A stretch of DNA of 64,000 nt from Gnetum montanum (Eukaryota > Streptophyta > Gnetopsida > Gnetales > Gnetaceae). The notes under the pieces were generated by a model that searched no databases, was not told the origin of the DNA, and was given only the letters and a program-made list of their open reading frames with translations. The DNA lies in the NCBI GenBank assembly GCA_015680685.1, contig MNCI01013753.1, positions 262,923 through 326,922 of the forward strand. Reading direction: 5' to 3'. Each line of letters begins with the position of its first letter. Positions within the stretch are counted from its first letter, which is position 1. The translations under genes and the position numbers were made by a program. Shown here in pieces: positions 34,644-46,833 of the stretch.

Positions 34644-35574
34644 NNNNNNNNNNNNNNNNNNNNNNNNNNNNNNNNNNNNNNNNNNNNNNNNNNNNNNNNN
34701 NNNNNNNNNNNNNNNNNNNNNNNNNNNNNNNNNNNNNNNNNNNNNNNNNNNNNNNNNNNNNNNNNNNNNNNNNNNNNNNNNNNNNNNNNNNNNNNNNNNN
34801 NNNNNNNNNNNNNNNNNNNNNNNNNNNNNNNNNNNNNNNNNNNNNNNNNNNNNNNNNNNNNNNNNNNNNNNNNNNNNNNNNNNNNNNNNNNNNNNNNNNN
34901 NNNNNNNNNNNNNNNNNNNNNNNNNNNNNNNNNNNNNNNNNNNNNNNNNNNNNNNNNNNNNNNNNNNNNNNNNNNNNNNNNNNNNNNNNNNNNNNNNNNN
35001 NNNNNNNNNNNNNNNNNNNNNNNNNNNNNNNNNNNNNNNNNNNNNNNNNNNNNNNNNNNNNNNNNNNNNNNNNNNNNNNNNNNNNNNNNNNNNNNNNNNN
35101 NNNNNNNNNNNNNNNNNNNNNNNNNNNNNNNNNNNNNNNNNNNNNNNNNNNNNNNNNNNNNNNNNNNNNNNNNNNNNNNNNNNNNNNNNNNNNNNNNNNN
35201 NNNNNNNNNNNNNNNNNNNNNNNNNNNNNNNNNNNNNNNNNNNNNNNNNNNNNNNNNNNNNNNNNNNNNNNNNNNNNNNNNNNNNNNNNNNNNNNNNNNN
35301 NNNNNNNNNNNNNNNNNNNNNNNNNNNNNNNNNNNNNNNNNNNNNNNNNNNNNNNNNNNNNNNNNNNNNNNNNNNNNNNNNNNNNNNNNNNNNNNNNNNN
35401 NNNNNNNNNNNNNNNNNNNNNNNNNNNNNNNNNNNNNNNNNNNNNNNNNNNNNNNNNNNNNNNNNNNNNNNNNNNNNNNNNNNNNNNNNNNNNNNNNNNN
35501 NNNNNNNNNNNNNNNNNNNNNNNNNNNNNNNNNNNNNNNNNNNNNNNNNNNNNNNNNNNNNNNNNNNNNNNNNN
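34644..35574. other. Assembly gap (931 N)
   Basis: Inside solo LTR copy 1. The homologous interval in copy 2 (43868-44996) is about 1,129 bp and contains a C-rich run at 44787-44810. The true gap is thus probably about 200 bp longer than the N run. Reading frames spanning this interval are artefacts. Confidence 0.95.
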
Positions 35575-35704
35575 AGCTGACAAGTGTCTACTTCATGTAT
35601 GATATTGGGTAAATATCCCAAGAATTTTTGTCTTTGAATATATCTTAATATAGAGGTAGGTATCCAACATTTATATCCAATGTTCATCTTGTTAAGTTGA
35701 GGCT

Positions 35705-35974
35705 TTAGAAACATTTCATTTTCACAAAGAATATAATTGAATATAAAATTAATTTAAGGGATGGCCGATGAAAGAAAATATATGTTTCAAAAGTAAATAA
35801 TTTTCCAACGTTAACTGAGATATCATGGAGGATGCAGTTTGCAGTTAAACTAGTTGCCCAATGGCTTCTCGTGCATGTAGCCCATCTCTGCAGCTTATGC
35901 TCCACTCCGTCGAACTTGTCTCGCTCACTGGACCTCCCAAAAATACGATGGCAGTTGGAACCACTCCCACGCAC
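35705..35974 (-). other. Conserved 89-codon frame in solo LTR copy 1
   Basis: An uninterrupted minus-strand frame, 'MRGSGSNCHRIFGRSSERDK...', kept at the same length in copy 2 (45126-45395). A 60-codon plus frame (35861-36043) overlaps it, also kept in copy 2 (45282-45464). The segment is clearly richer in G+C than its surroundings. Neither product resembles a family I know. Conservation may simply reflect the youth of the copies. Confidence 0.25.
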
Positions 35975-37024
35975 GGCTTGGCAGCAGTTGCTATTTCTCC
36001 TATATCGGTAGTGAAATGGCTTGGAACTGCAAACCCTTGGTGATGATCACTTGCTTCTACACGTGCGCTGCATTCAAGTCTGGCGCGTTAAGAGCCAATA
36101 GTGTGAGTGCATCCGCGGTTACCACCTGTCTTCGATGAATAAAATAGACACCTTCCATGTTCTTGGAAGCGCTCAGCATTTGTGTTTTTTTTTGTTTCAT
36201 TTTGCCAATAATCGTCCATAACCGTAGGCATACGTGCAGGCATGGTAACTGCCTGCGTTTTAGCCCTATTCCCTTTATTTTGCTGTAACCTGTTACTCCA
36301 AAAACTACTAAACTACTTATTGTTACATCCTCTGGCCAAGAAATTAGGCTTACTGTGAAAACAGAAAAACGAAACCCTACATGGTAAGCATTTGACAAAA
36401 TTCCGAAGAGGAATATGAAGTTATCCCTAGTGGTTCTTGGCAAAATTTTGATCAACAAGCATAACTTGTTTTGGTTTCTGTATTGATAAGAACCACCATG
36501 TTGCTTTTGAGAGTAAGTGTACTATTTTTTTTCCAGCTTCCAAAAACTTTTTTCCAATGCCTGTACTATGCCATATTATATCACAAGATGCACCTCTGTT
36601 TCTGAAAGTATTCAGTGTAGTACACTGTTTCTTCTTACTACAGAATCCAATTTTCTCTATTTATTGACTTTAATTTGAATCTGTAAAAGCAAGAACGACC
36701 CCATTCTTGGTTAATGCTCATCGTCAATATGCTTTTATAACAAAGCCATGTATATCTACGCGTCCACCACCACTGCTGAACCGTTTCTAAGCCCATAACT
36801 GGTTGAATTATAACCTTTCCCGATAGGCATCATGTAATATGCCGAAATATTAATATTACACTCTTTGCCCAATGTATAAGGTTAAAAATAAAATATGTGT
36901 TTCATCACTGTATAACTCATCCAAATTTTTACACATATTTTTTTTTTTTTATTCTCTTTTCCTTCTATTTAAATAGACTAAAACTCTTGCTCCATGAAAT
37001 GGCTTGAAATGTGCCAATAGATAG

Positions 37025-37550
37025 GTATAGGATTATTGACTAACTAGAAATTTATTCATCCTACAGTGGATATGACAAAATTGGGACATAGACACAAAAT
37101 TTCAGAATTTATTGGAACTCATTCCCAGTAGTAGTGGCTCCTCCATGGGTGTCTTACCTTTGTTCTGCACACCAGGCTTCTAAGATTGATACCATTGAAG
37201 AAGTGCCTAACATTTCTTTTCTTCTATTTGCAGATTATATGTCGTCCATGCTGATGGTCCAATGTTTGATGGAGTCGGCATTTCCCATGGGCACAGCAGC
37301 TGCGGGAGCACTTGATTGGCCTTGACATGCATGCCGCAAATAGCCGTCATTCCTCTTCATAGGCTTGGGCTGTAACCTCTCCTCCTTTTTCTTGGATAGA
37401 TTATGCAGTAATAGGAGTTCCATGATGAATGCTAAATGATTGTGCCTTCTACTCTACATGTTTTGCCTGAGGTCCTTGCCCTCTACCTCTCCCAGGTCAT
37501 TTGGTTGCACCTTGAGAAGGTCCTCCTCGTTTTCTTCTTTTAGGGGCCAT
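37025..37550 (-). pseudogene. Element C ORF3 start region (decayed)
   Basis: In sense (minus), GATTATAG is followed directly by ATG (37550) GCC CCT AAA AGA, giving 'MAPKRRKRGGPSQGATK' with a stop soon after, then 'PGRGRGQGPQAKHVE'. This matches the N-terminus of element B's ORF3 ('MAQKRGQQEGPTQGGSKRPR'). Further stops and frame changes follow, and similarity fades before the solo LTR. The setting (YAG then ATGGC) is the same as in A, B, E and F. Confidence 0.6.
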
Positions 37551-38888
37551 CTATAATCACACAAATATCAATTGTTAGTAAGGTTATTGAAAAAAGTTCA
37601 ATGATTTCATACCTTACTCATTGCCTTTAATAAATGTTGAATTCTTTACTTAGTGTGATCTTAGAGTTAGAAATTTTTCAAGGAAGTTTCCCTAAAAGTC
37701 TAATGTCAGACCTAGTTTTGATGAACATTTGATAAAATGATGACAAAGAAAAGAATAGATTTGACAATGAAGTACTTGGAGGGTATAAAATGATGTATTG
37801 GTGTGAAACAAGTATAAATTACAAAAGTCACGCAAGTGGATCCTCCCCAAAGTAGGTTCCAACCTATAATGCCCTTGCACAACCACACCTTAAAATGTTC
37901 GTAGACACTAGAAGGGTTAAATGTAATATATACCGATGCAACAAACACACACATGTAGATACCATCATGATGAGGTATGAATTCAATGCTACACAAGACA
38001 CGAGTCACAAATACATGAACAACAAGATGGGATGAATCGAAGAAGGGATTGTAGAGATTAGGACATGAGGTAACTAACTCAAGGCACAATGAATCTTGAG
38101 TGTAGGGCATGATTAATGTGTCATTAGCCCATTTCTCCAAAATCAAGACCAAGGCCATTTCTCCGATCAGTGACATTGCATTTTTTCATCCAATGATGGA
38201 CAACCATACGAGCACCATGATAGCAAGGCGTACGATCACTTGGCATTTTGTGTAAGGGAGGAGTGACTTGGAACTTCTTTACAGCATACTTTTTGTTTGG
38301 TTACTTTGGCACACTCTTTTTTTTTTAAGTAGTACTTAATCTAGAGAAGCCACCTACCTTCAGGCATGGGTGCATGTCTTTCCAGTGGGACCCCCTAGAA
38401 TAGCGTTAGGTTCTTTATTGGGTGTCTTTAATACTCTTACTCCCATTTTTTGTTAGATCTACACGGATCTTAGTACAACCAAGTTGCATGATAGCACCTA
38501 CAGATGCCACCAAAGAGAATCCACAAGGTCCCTTGATGTCACACCTTAGCCATTCCCTCTTAGTCCATCATTTTTCACTCTGGGCATAATGAGCATAAAA
38601 TTAATTTTAAGTTTCATGATGACAAGAATATCATCATACCCAGAGTAGAACCTCTTATTAATAGAATGGTTGGGTGGATTTGGTGGGTTCGCTGTCCAAA
38701 TAATTAATCACCTGAGACTTGATAGCATAAAACAACACCTCAACCAACGAGCAACATGAGTGTTTTATTCATACATGAGATTACTCATAAAAAGATAAAA
38801 AGATAAAACAATAAATTAAAAGGTGAAAAACTAGAAAAAAAATTCAAAAAATTAAAGAAACAGCAAAACATTTATTAATTTTGTGTTG
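37551..38888 (-). other. Element C spacer between gag and ORF3
   Basis: No credible gene. It shares the family block at 37838-37858 ('ggatcctccccaaagtaggt') with the spacers of A, B, D, E and F. It includes A-rich stretches just after the gag stop (38780-38880). Confidence 0.6.
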
Positions 38889-40891
38889 TTAGAATGGAGG
38901 TTGCCCTCCATAACTAAATGGTTGAGCATGGAGAGAATTAATAAATGGAAGGTGGGGATCCTTGCATGTTGAAAATATTGGGACCTGGTCATACTTACCC
39001 CATTGGGGTTCACACACTTGATTAGAGTTGACATAGTGGGGCAAGTTATAAGATGTTGTTAATTTATAAGTAGTTGACCCACTATGGTACTTGTGACCGT
39101 AAGATGGTATGCAAGCATCAACATGTCTCCCCATGTGGAAATATTCATTGGGCCCCATGGTTGTTGAAGTATTGAGTGGTGGCCTTGATAAGGTAACATG
39201 AGGCATTGGGTTCGAAGAGGAAGATGCACCACAGTGTTGGATTTGTGCTGAGTTGGCAAATGCAGTGGTTTCTGAATTGTGGTGTCCCTTTTGATGGTCA
39301 TTTCTAAAGAAGGGACGCCTTCGATGATTTGAAGAGCCTCCACTACTATTGATAGTGGCAGCACAAGTAACGTTTGTGGGTTGGTGTTGTGGTGCAAAAT
39401 CTTCTAGCATAGCTAGTGGTGATGTAGAAAGGGGTGAAGTATGAGAATATTAAGGTTGAGGAGAAGTGTAAGGCACATGAGGTGGTGATCTTGTTGGAGA
39501 GGACATGGGTGGATAGTACTCAAGAGAATGATAATGATGAGGTGAGGTAGAGAATGCTAATCTTGTTGGAGAAACAGGGTGTTGAACATAATAAGCATTT
39601 GGCATTGGGACATATGAAGGGTATGATCAAGTTGGTGGTGGCCTCCCCCATGACTAAGGTTTTTGCCACTGTGGTTGAACCTGATATTTCTGTATGAAAT
39701 CTGGATGTAACATTCCTCCCTAATGCTCATGTAAATGTGACAAAACTGGACATTGTCCTTTGGGGTGATCATATAGAAAGACGTTACATTGATATGTGAA
39801 ATTGGTAGTTGTATTCTTATTCTTATTATCTTCTACCCTTTGTTTCAATTGTTGTGTGGTGTCATGTCCTGTTTCTCGATTTGACATAGTTCTTCCTCTA
39901 ATAATGTTGGCATATTCTCCACATATTTCTTGTACCCAGTCCATCATCTTATTAATATTTCCCTCAATTTCATCTGGTGATTGTAGGATTGGCAAAGATG
40001 ATTCCATCTTCTTGAAGTGAGTGGATTTCTCCTCTTCATGATCATGGATCCTTGTTAAGTTGAGATTTTGGTCCTATTGAAAACTTTCCACATTCTCCCA
40101 TTTGGCTATTTCTCCTTCTTCTTTTGCTACCTACTTAATAAGCGCTTGGAATTGATGGGTTCGTAGCTCATATAGTTGACCTCAGGCGTACATCCCTAGG
40201 ATCTCCCTTGTTTCATTACGGATCCCATCTATGATATGGTACATTAGCCTTTCCTTAGAGAACCCAAGGCCTGGGCAGTTGTTTAACAGAGCATAATATC
40301 TTTCTAAGGCCATGTCCAAGGGTTCATGTTGTGCTTGTTTCCATTCTTGGATTTGTCTCCTTAAGGTTGACACTCTCGCATAGGTTGATATCTTTCATTG
40401 AAGAGTTCTACCATTGTCAGCCAACGTCAAATTGATTTTGGTTTTAACGATCTATACCATACTTTTTCTTGGCCAACGAGTGTTAGAGGAAAGAGCTTAA
40501 GTTTTTGCCACCCATTATCAATATTGTTCCATGTACGGGCATCATAGAAGGCCTGTAAATGATGTTGCGGATCTAAATCATAGCCTCCTGAAAACTTGAG
40601 AAAGCTATTTAAATCAAGCATAGGTAAACAACTTTCCTTATGATACCTCTGGGCTATTCGAACAGCCTCTTATATTTCCGTTAAGCTTTTAGTGGCCAAT
40701 AGGGGTTCATCGTCATTAGGTATGTTATGCAGTTGTGAGTTGGGATAATGTTGTTTGCGTTGATGCTCATAAGAGACCCCTACATCAAATTGGGTACTCC
40801 AAACTTCATCTTCATTATCATATAATTTGTTGGTTCTCCAATAATTTGCTCTACTAGTTGTTACATTGTCATAGTCTTGTGAGAGAGACAT
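38889..40891 (-). pseudogene. Element C gag (decayed)
   Basis: Start ATG at 40891 ('MSLSQDYDN'), matching the starts in B and D. Gag core: 'FSGGYDLDPQHHLQAFYDA', 'NNIDNGWQKLKLF', 'VWYRSLKPKSI' (40427-40621), then, after a frameshift near 40390, 'ERYYALLNNCPGLGFSKERL' and 'LGMYA'. The knuckle region at about 39755-39800 reads 'CNVFLYDHPKGQC': the second Cys of CX2CX3HX4C is Phe. The Ser/His/Pro-rich tail ends 'SYGGQPPF' at 38889. At least four stops are present, mostly at former Arg (CGA) or Gln codons. The product would have formed particles packaging the element RNA. Confidence 0.85.
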
Positions 40892-41006
40892 TGTTGAGAA
40901 CCGTGTGTGACTTAATTAAATTTAATTTAATTTCTTTTCTAAAGGATATATCGTTAATACTTGTTACAACAATCTTGTATGATATAACTAATCTAAATAA
41001 CTAGCG

Positions 41007-41027
41007 ACGTCCCTAGCAACAGTGCCA
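41007..41027 (-). other. Element C primer binding site (tRNA-Asp-like)
   Basis: Sense TGGCACTGTTGCTAGGGAC one base after the 5' LTR. Confidence 0.75.
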
Positions 41028-41028
41028 A

Positions 41029-41890
41029 TGATGAGTGGTGAGGTACCCTTACACTCAACCATACGAATACGAGTGTTCACGCACGATCTGGTCGAACTCC
41101 ATGGACAAGCTAGTTGTGGTATCTAGATAGTTACAAGTTGATCACAGTTCATTATCTTCCCACCTGGACTAGTATTTTTTTTGTCACGTATGGTTTAGTC
41201 CAGGGTGAGGCATATGATGTGATCCTAAACTAGTGCTACCCCTAGAGACAATGGAAAATAATCTTGATTAAACTAATAAGCAATAGGAAATGAAGTCTAA
41301 GCTAGCCTAAGTGCGATGAGCATCCATTACTTAATCATCTATACACATCTTGGACCTCGTGCACAACTACTACTAGGATTACCAAGCGTAGATCCTAGGT
41401 ACGCTACTGGGTTACCAAGTAGTCACACTTAAATGCTTGTCATTAAGTCGTACTCATTTTGTAGTTAACAACAAGAATAGTAAATGATGGTAAAGAAATA
41501 TTAACTAAGAAAATAATAAATAATAATAAAAATTAAATAATTAAAACCAAGTGAATGCTACAATGATGAAGTAATCTCGATCTTTATTGCCGATCATGTG
41601 CATGTCCAAGTACGTCACACTTGAATAAAGGTTCTGTACAATTACAAGCATCAAACTATGGGCATGCACTTGGGAAAATAGTCTAACTCCTACAAAAACA
41701 AACTACAATAGCTTCCCTACAATTAACCCCAAAAGATGCCTAAGTGTGGTGGGTGCGTGCTTATTTATAGCTAAAAATAGACTTTGCGTAAACGGGGCCG
41801 CGTATACGCAGCCTAGTTAATGCAACCTCGATATCGGGATCTATCAAACCAGGGCTTCAATAACTGGGCCTGACAAACCAAGATTCATTA
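41029..41890 (-). repeat. Element C 5' LTR
   Basis: 862 bp; TATA box on minus in block 41760-41770. The terminus is mutated (TAATGAATC in place of TGATGAATC), adjoining B sequence at 41891. Confidence 0.88.
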
Positions 41891-41976
41891 GTCATTGTAT
41901 AGGAATTAACGATATATATTTTAGGAAGAAATAATTACAAAATGTCACATACAAATTCACACACAATCTCACAACC

Positions 41977-44900
41977 ATGCCTCTCCTACAAGACTACAAT
42001 AATGCCACATCTAGTGAGGCAATTCACTCGAGAACCAATGAATTATATGACAATGAAGATCGGAGCATGCAATCCGAGGTGGGGGTTTCTTATAAACATA
42101 AATGAAAGCAGCATCATCCCAACACATGAAAGCATAACTTACTCAATGATGATGAATGGCTACTGGCCACTACAAGTCTAACGCAAATACAAGAGGCTCT
42201 ACGAATCTCCCATAGGCATCGTAAAGAGAGCCGTCTACCTAGGCTTGATTTAAACAACTTTTCCCAATTCTCAGGAGGCTATGACTTAGATCTGCAACAA
42301 CATTTACAAGCCTTCTATGATTCCTGTGCATGGAACAACATTGATAATAGTTGGCAAAAGCTCAAGCTCTTTCCTATGATACTTGTTGACCAAGCAAAAG
42401 TATGGTATAGATCGTTAAAACCAAATTCAATATGATGTTGGCCAACAATGGTAGAACTCTTTAATGAAAGATATCAAACCTACGCAAGAGTGTCAACCTT
42501 GAGGAAACAAATCCAAGAGTGGAAACAAGCATAACATGAACCCTTGGACATGGCCTTAGAAAGATATTATGCACTATTAAACAACTTTCCAGGCCATGAG
42601 TTCTTTGAGGAAAGGCTAATGTACCATATCATTGATGGGCTTCGTGATGAAACAAGAGAGACCCTAGGGATGTATGTCCAAGGTCAACTATACGAACTAT
42701 GAACCCATCAATTCCAAGAGCTTATTAAGTGGGTAGTAAAAGAAGAAGGAGAAATGGCTAGATGGGAGAGTGTTGAAAAACACCAACAGGACCAAAAACT
42801 CAACTTAACAGAGGTTCATAATCACGAAAAGGAAAAATCAACCTATCTTAAGAAGGAAGAACCATCTTTGCCAGTACAACAATTAGTAGAGGAAATCGAG
42901 GCAAAGATCAATAAGATGCTAGAATGGATGCATAAAACGTGTGGAGAATATATCAATATTATTGGAGATAGAGTTTTGACAACCCAAGAAGCAAGACAAA
43001 ATATCATTAAGCAATCACAAAGAAGGGATGAAGAAAATAAGAGCTCAACTACTAATCATACGTATGAATGCAACATTTGCCTGTACGATCACCCCAAGGA
43101 CCAATGCCTAATCTTGTTACATTTATATGAGCATTGGGGAAGCATGTTACACCTAGAGTTTATATAGAGATACTATGTTTGATCATAGTGCTAACAATCC
43201 CAGTCATGGGGGAAGCCATCCCTAAACTGGAGAGAACATTCATATCATCTGAATCCAAATGCCTATCTAGTTCAACACCATGTTTCCCCAATTGGGTCAA
43301 CCTACTCTATCTCGCCACATTATCATTCTCCTCAATACTATCAACCCATGTCCTTAACACAACCACCACCTTGTGAACCTTACAATTCTCCTAAATTTCA
43401 ACATTCTCATCCTTTCCCTCCTTCTACATTGCCACCAACTATTCTTGAAGTGTCTGCACCATAGCAACAGCCCACGAATGTTAGTTGTGCTACTATTACC
43501 AACAATAGTGAGAGACCTCCTCAACATCGAAGGCATCCCTTTTTAGACATGACCGTAAGAAGGGATAACATAGTGTTGGCGACCGTTTGGGACGCGACCG
43601 TCAACGAGTGTCCTCAAACAGGATTTAGGTGCCTACTGGTCTCTAGCAACACCAAGGCCCAGATACCTCCAAATAAACTCAGTAGTTAATGTGAGTATGT
43701 GTGTGTGCTGTTGCGGTGTGTGGTTGTGAGAAATGTAATGATTGCGTTGTGTGTAAATTACAAATGACTTACTTTAAAGAGATTCAGCCAACTTTGCCAA
43801 AGTACTGTGAGTTGTTGAAAGTTTCCTATTTTGTCCAACTGCCTAGTCTACATGGTCCTTATAATACCTACTTATAACAAATAATATTTTACAAAAACAT
43901 TTGAGCACAACTCCGCAATCTACTCCTAATTTTCCCCAGAGAAAGAGATAGTTCCACAAGAAAACTAGAAATAGAGCAAGATTCAATGGAAATAGACAGA
44001 AAAGAAAAGAAAGCAGATTTGTGTAGACCTCAAATATTTAAACAAGGTAAAATGATACGAGTAAACACTTTGCAATAAAGCTATCCGAAATTCAATATCT
44101 ACGAATTGTTCAAACTTCCAAGGCTCAAACAAGCAATTTCTTCAAGATAATCCTACTATGCTACCAAAAATTGTTGCGTAAAGTACCATGTACGAGACTC
44201 CATTTTGACTAGATAATAGATGTCAACGATTGTATTCAAACTGAACCTTTAAAAGACTTGACAATTTCTGATTGAAATACCATGGGAATTCACTTAAAGA
44301 TAGAAAGAAGCTATTTTGGTCCTATCAAAATACCAAAGAATTTTTGAATCCTCTTGACTACTGAATTGTTCAATGGTGTGACTACAAATAGAGGCTCTCT
44401 TACAACAATCCCAATTTACTACTAAAATGCTCTCAAGGCTTTTAAACATAAGTGCTTCTATGGAAAAATTTTAATAGAAATTTCTATCGGGCAACAAGAA
44501 TAGTAAGAGCAATCTAAAAATCCCAAAATTACTTGCCAAGGATGATACTATGTAAACCACTAGCGAAGCAATTTAAACAAAATAAAAAATGAAATACATA
44601 ACTCATAGGACTATGACAAAGAGGCTGAAATCTTTTCTCTAGCAAGCCATCTTACAAGCAATCGTTCACAGTTTCTTCTTTAGAAAGCTCTTCTCAAGAC
44701 CCCAAAGTGTGTCTTTAAGTGAGAGCCCAAGTGATAACTATTAGCCTTACAAGGTGTGATGTATGAGACCTCCAAAAATCTTCAAAATGATTCCCCCCCC
44801 GCCCCCCCCCCTTCTCTCTTTTTCTTTCCCCTGAAACCTTTTTATAGGGTTTATAGGTAGTTACATATAAAAATATCTTACCTAGCTTCTCTCCCAAGTA

Positions 44901-46833
44901 ACTTGGCCAACCAATTAGGATATTACTTGCCCAACAAGTTAGGTAAGTTACAAAAATATTGGGTGGTTGTAACCATCATATAGATAAAAAAATCTGCAGT
45001 TGACAAGTGTCTACTTCGTATGATATTGGGTAAATATCCCAAGAATTTTTATCTTTGAATATATCTTAATATAGAGGTAGGTATCCAACATTTATATCCA
45101 ATGTTCATCTTGTTAAGTTGAGGCTTTAGAAACGTTTCATTTTCACAAAGAATATAATTGAATATAAAATTAATTTAAGGGATGGCTGATGAAAGAAAAT
45201 ATATGTTTCAAAAGTAAATAATTTTCCAACGTTAACTGAGATATCGTGGAATACATAGTTTGCAGTTAAACCAATTGCCCAATGGCTTCTCCTGCACGCA
45301 GCCCATCTTCGCAGCTTATGCTCCACTCTACCGAACTTGTCTCGCTCACTGGACCTCCCAAAAATACGATGGCAGTTGGAACCACTCCCATGCACGGCTC
45401 GGCAGCAATTGCTATTTCTCCCATATCGGTAGTGAAATGGCTTGGAACTGCAAACCCTCGGTGATGATGACCTGCTTCTACATGTGTGCTTTGTTCAAGT
45501 CTGGCGTGTTAAGTGCCAACGGTGTGAGTGCATCCGCGGTTACCACCTGTCTTTGGCGAAGAAAATAGACACCTTCCGTGTCCTTGGAAGCGCTCAGCAT
45601 TTGTGTTTTTTTGTTTATTTTTTCCAATAATCGTCCATAACCGCAGGCACATGTGCAGGCATGGTAACCACCTACGTTTTAGCCTTGTTCCTTTTATTTT
45701 GCTGTAACCTGTTACTCCAAAAACTACTAAACTACTTATTGTTACATGCTCTGGCCAAGAAATTAGGCTTACTGTGAAAACAGAAAAACGAAACCCTGCG
45801 TGGCAAGCATTTCACAAAATTCTGAAGAGGAATATGAAGTTATCCCTGGCGGTTCTTGGCAAAATTTTTGTCAGCAAGCATAACTTGTTTTGGTTGTCGT
45901 ATTGATAAGAACCACCACGTTGCTTTTGAGAGTAAGTGTACTATTTTTTTTCCAGCTTCCAAAAACATTTTTCCAATGCTTGGACTATGCCATATTATAT
46001 CACAAGATGCGCCTCTGTTTCTGAAAGTATTCAGTGCAGTACACTGTTTCTTCTTACTACAGAATCCAATTTTCTCTATTTATTGACTTTAATTTGAATC
46101 TGTAAAAGTAGGATCGACCCCATTCTTGGTTAATGCTCATCGTCAATATGCTTGTATAACAAAGCCATGTATATCTACGCATCCACCACCACTGCTGAAC
46201 CGTTTCTAAGCCCATAATTGGTTGAATTATAACCTTTCCCGATATGCATCATGTAATATGCTGAAATATTAATATTACACTCTTTGCCCAATGTATAAGG
46301 TTAAAAATAAAATATGTGTTTCATCACCGTATAACTCATCTGAATTTCTACACATATTTTATTTTATTTTTATTCTCTTTTCCTTCTATTTAAATAGACT
46401 GAAACTCCTGCTCCATGAAATGGCTTGAAATGTGCCAACACATAGTTCCAAGACCACTGCATTCTCCAACTCAGCACAAGTCCTACATTGTTGTGCATCC
46501 TTCTCTTCGAACCCAATGCCTCATGTCACTTCATCAAGGCCACCAATTAACACTCCAACAACCATATGGCCTAATGAATATAGCCATGAAGAGCAACATC
46601 CTGATCCTTGCGTACCATCTTGCGATCTCAAGTACCATAGTGGATCAACTCTTTATCCAAGAACCACATATGATAAATTGCCCCACTATACTTACTATAA
46701 TCAGGTGTGTGAACCCCAATGGGGTAAGCGTGACCAAGTTTCAATATTTTCAACATGCAAGGATCCTCATATTTCATTTATTAATCGTTGCCATGCTCAA
46801 CCGTTTAGTTATGAGGGATATTCCCCATTCTAA
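41977..46833 (+). pseudogene. Element B gag (decayed and split by a solo LTR)
   Basis: Start ATG at 41977 ('MPLLQDYNNATSSE'). Core: 'FSGGYDLDLQQHLQAFYDS' (42259-42320), 'NNIDNSWQKLKLF', 'VWYRSLKPNSI' then TGA, 'YQTYARVSTLRKQIQEWKQA' then TAA, 'ERYYALLNNFPGHEFFEERL'. The knuckle 'CNICLYDHPKDQC' (about 43071-43109) is intact with CX2CX3HX4C spacing. The tail is cut at 43573 by the solo LTR and resumes after 46445 with 'SNSAQVLHCCASFSSNPMPH', ending 'SYEGYSPF' at 46833. Stops at former CGA and CAA codons and at least one frameshift show decay. Aside from the insert, the layout equals gag in C and D. Confidence 0.88.
43574..46440. mobile_element. Solo LTR, copy 2 (complete, 2,867 bp)
   Basis: TGTTGGC ... 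GCCAACA, with perfect CATAG duplications (43569-43573 and 46441-46445), inserted in B's gag. Excision in silico restores continuity with C and D gag around 'aagaagggataacatagttc'. It includes a C-rich run (44787-44810) and TATA-like 'tttttatagggt' at 44837-44848 on plus. No gene is recognised inside. Confidence 0.88.

Larger units (their letters stand above)
34349..37019. mobile_element. Solo LTR, copy 1 (unrelated family, about 2.87 kb when complete)
   Basis: Termini are TGTTGGC and GCCAATA (GCCAACA in copy 2). It is flanked by perfect 5-bp duplications GATAG (34344-34348 and 37020-37024). It is inserted in the 3' region of element C, 80 bp from C's 3' LTR. Copy 2 is at 43574-46440 in the same window orientation. 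No terminal direct repeats or internal coding region were found, so the simplest reading is an LTR left after recombination. Transcription direction unknown. It contains a 931-N gap. Confidence 0.85.
33318..41890 (-). mobile_element. Element C: retroelement inserted in B's leader (gag + ORF3, no pol)
   Basis: Minus-strand element with 3' LTR 33318-34269 and 5' LTR 41029-41890. It interrupts B between 'tatcatacaaggttgt' and 'gtcattgtataggaatt', which are contiguous in the related leader of element D. The left duplication would be GTTGT (33313-33317). The right copy is eroded, with about 3 bp apparently lost. Inside are gag, a spacer, the start of ORF3 and a nested solo LTR (34349-37019). Pol is absent, so mobility would have needed a helper. 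Confidence 0.9.

Noticed and set aside
34476-35714. Long open frames across the large N run on both strands
   Set aside because: Composed almost wholly of unknown bases in the assembly gap; no real coding content at the edges.
35861-36043. 60-codon plus frame in the solo LTR as a real gene
   Set aside because: Kept in both copies, but the copies are recent and an antisense frame is kept equally; noted as a finding only.
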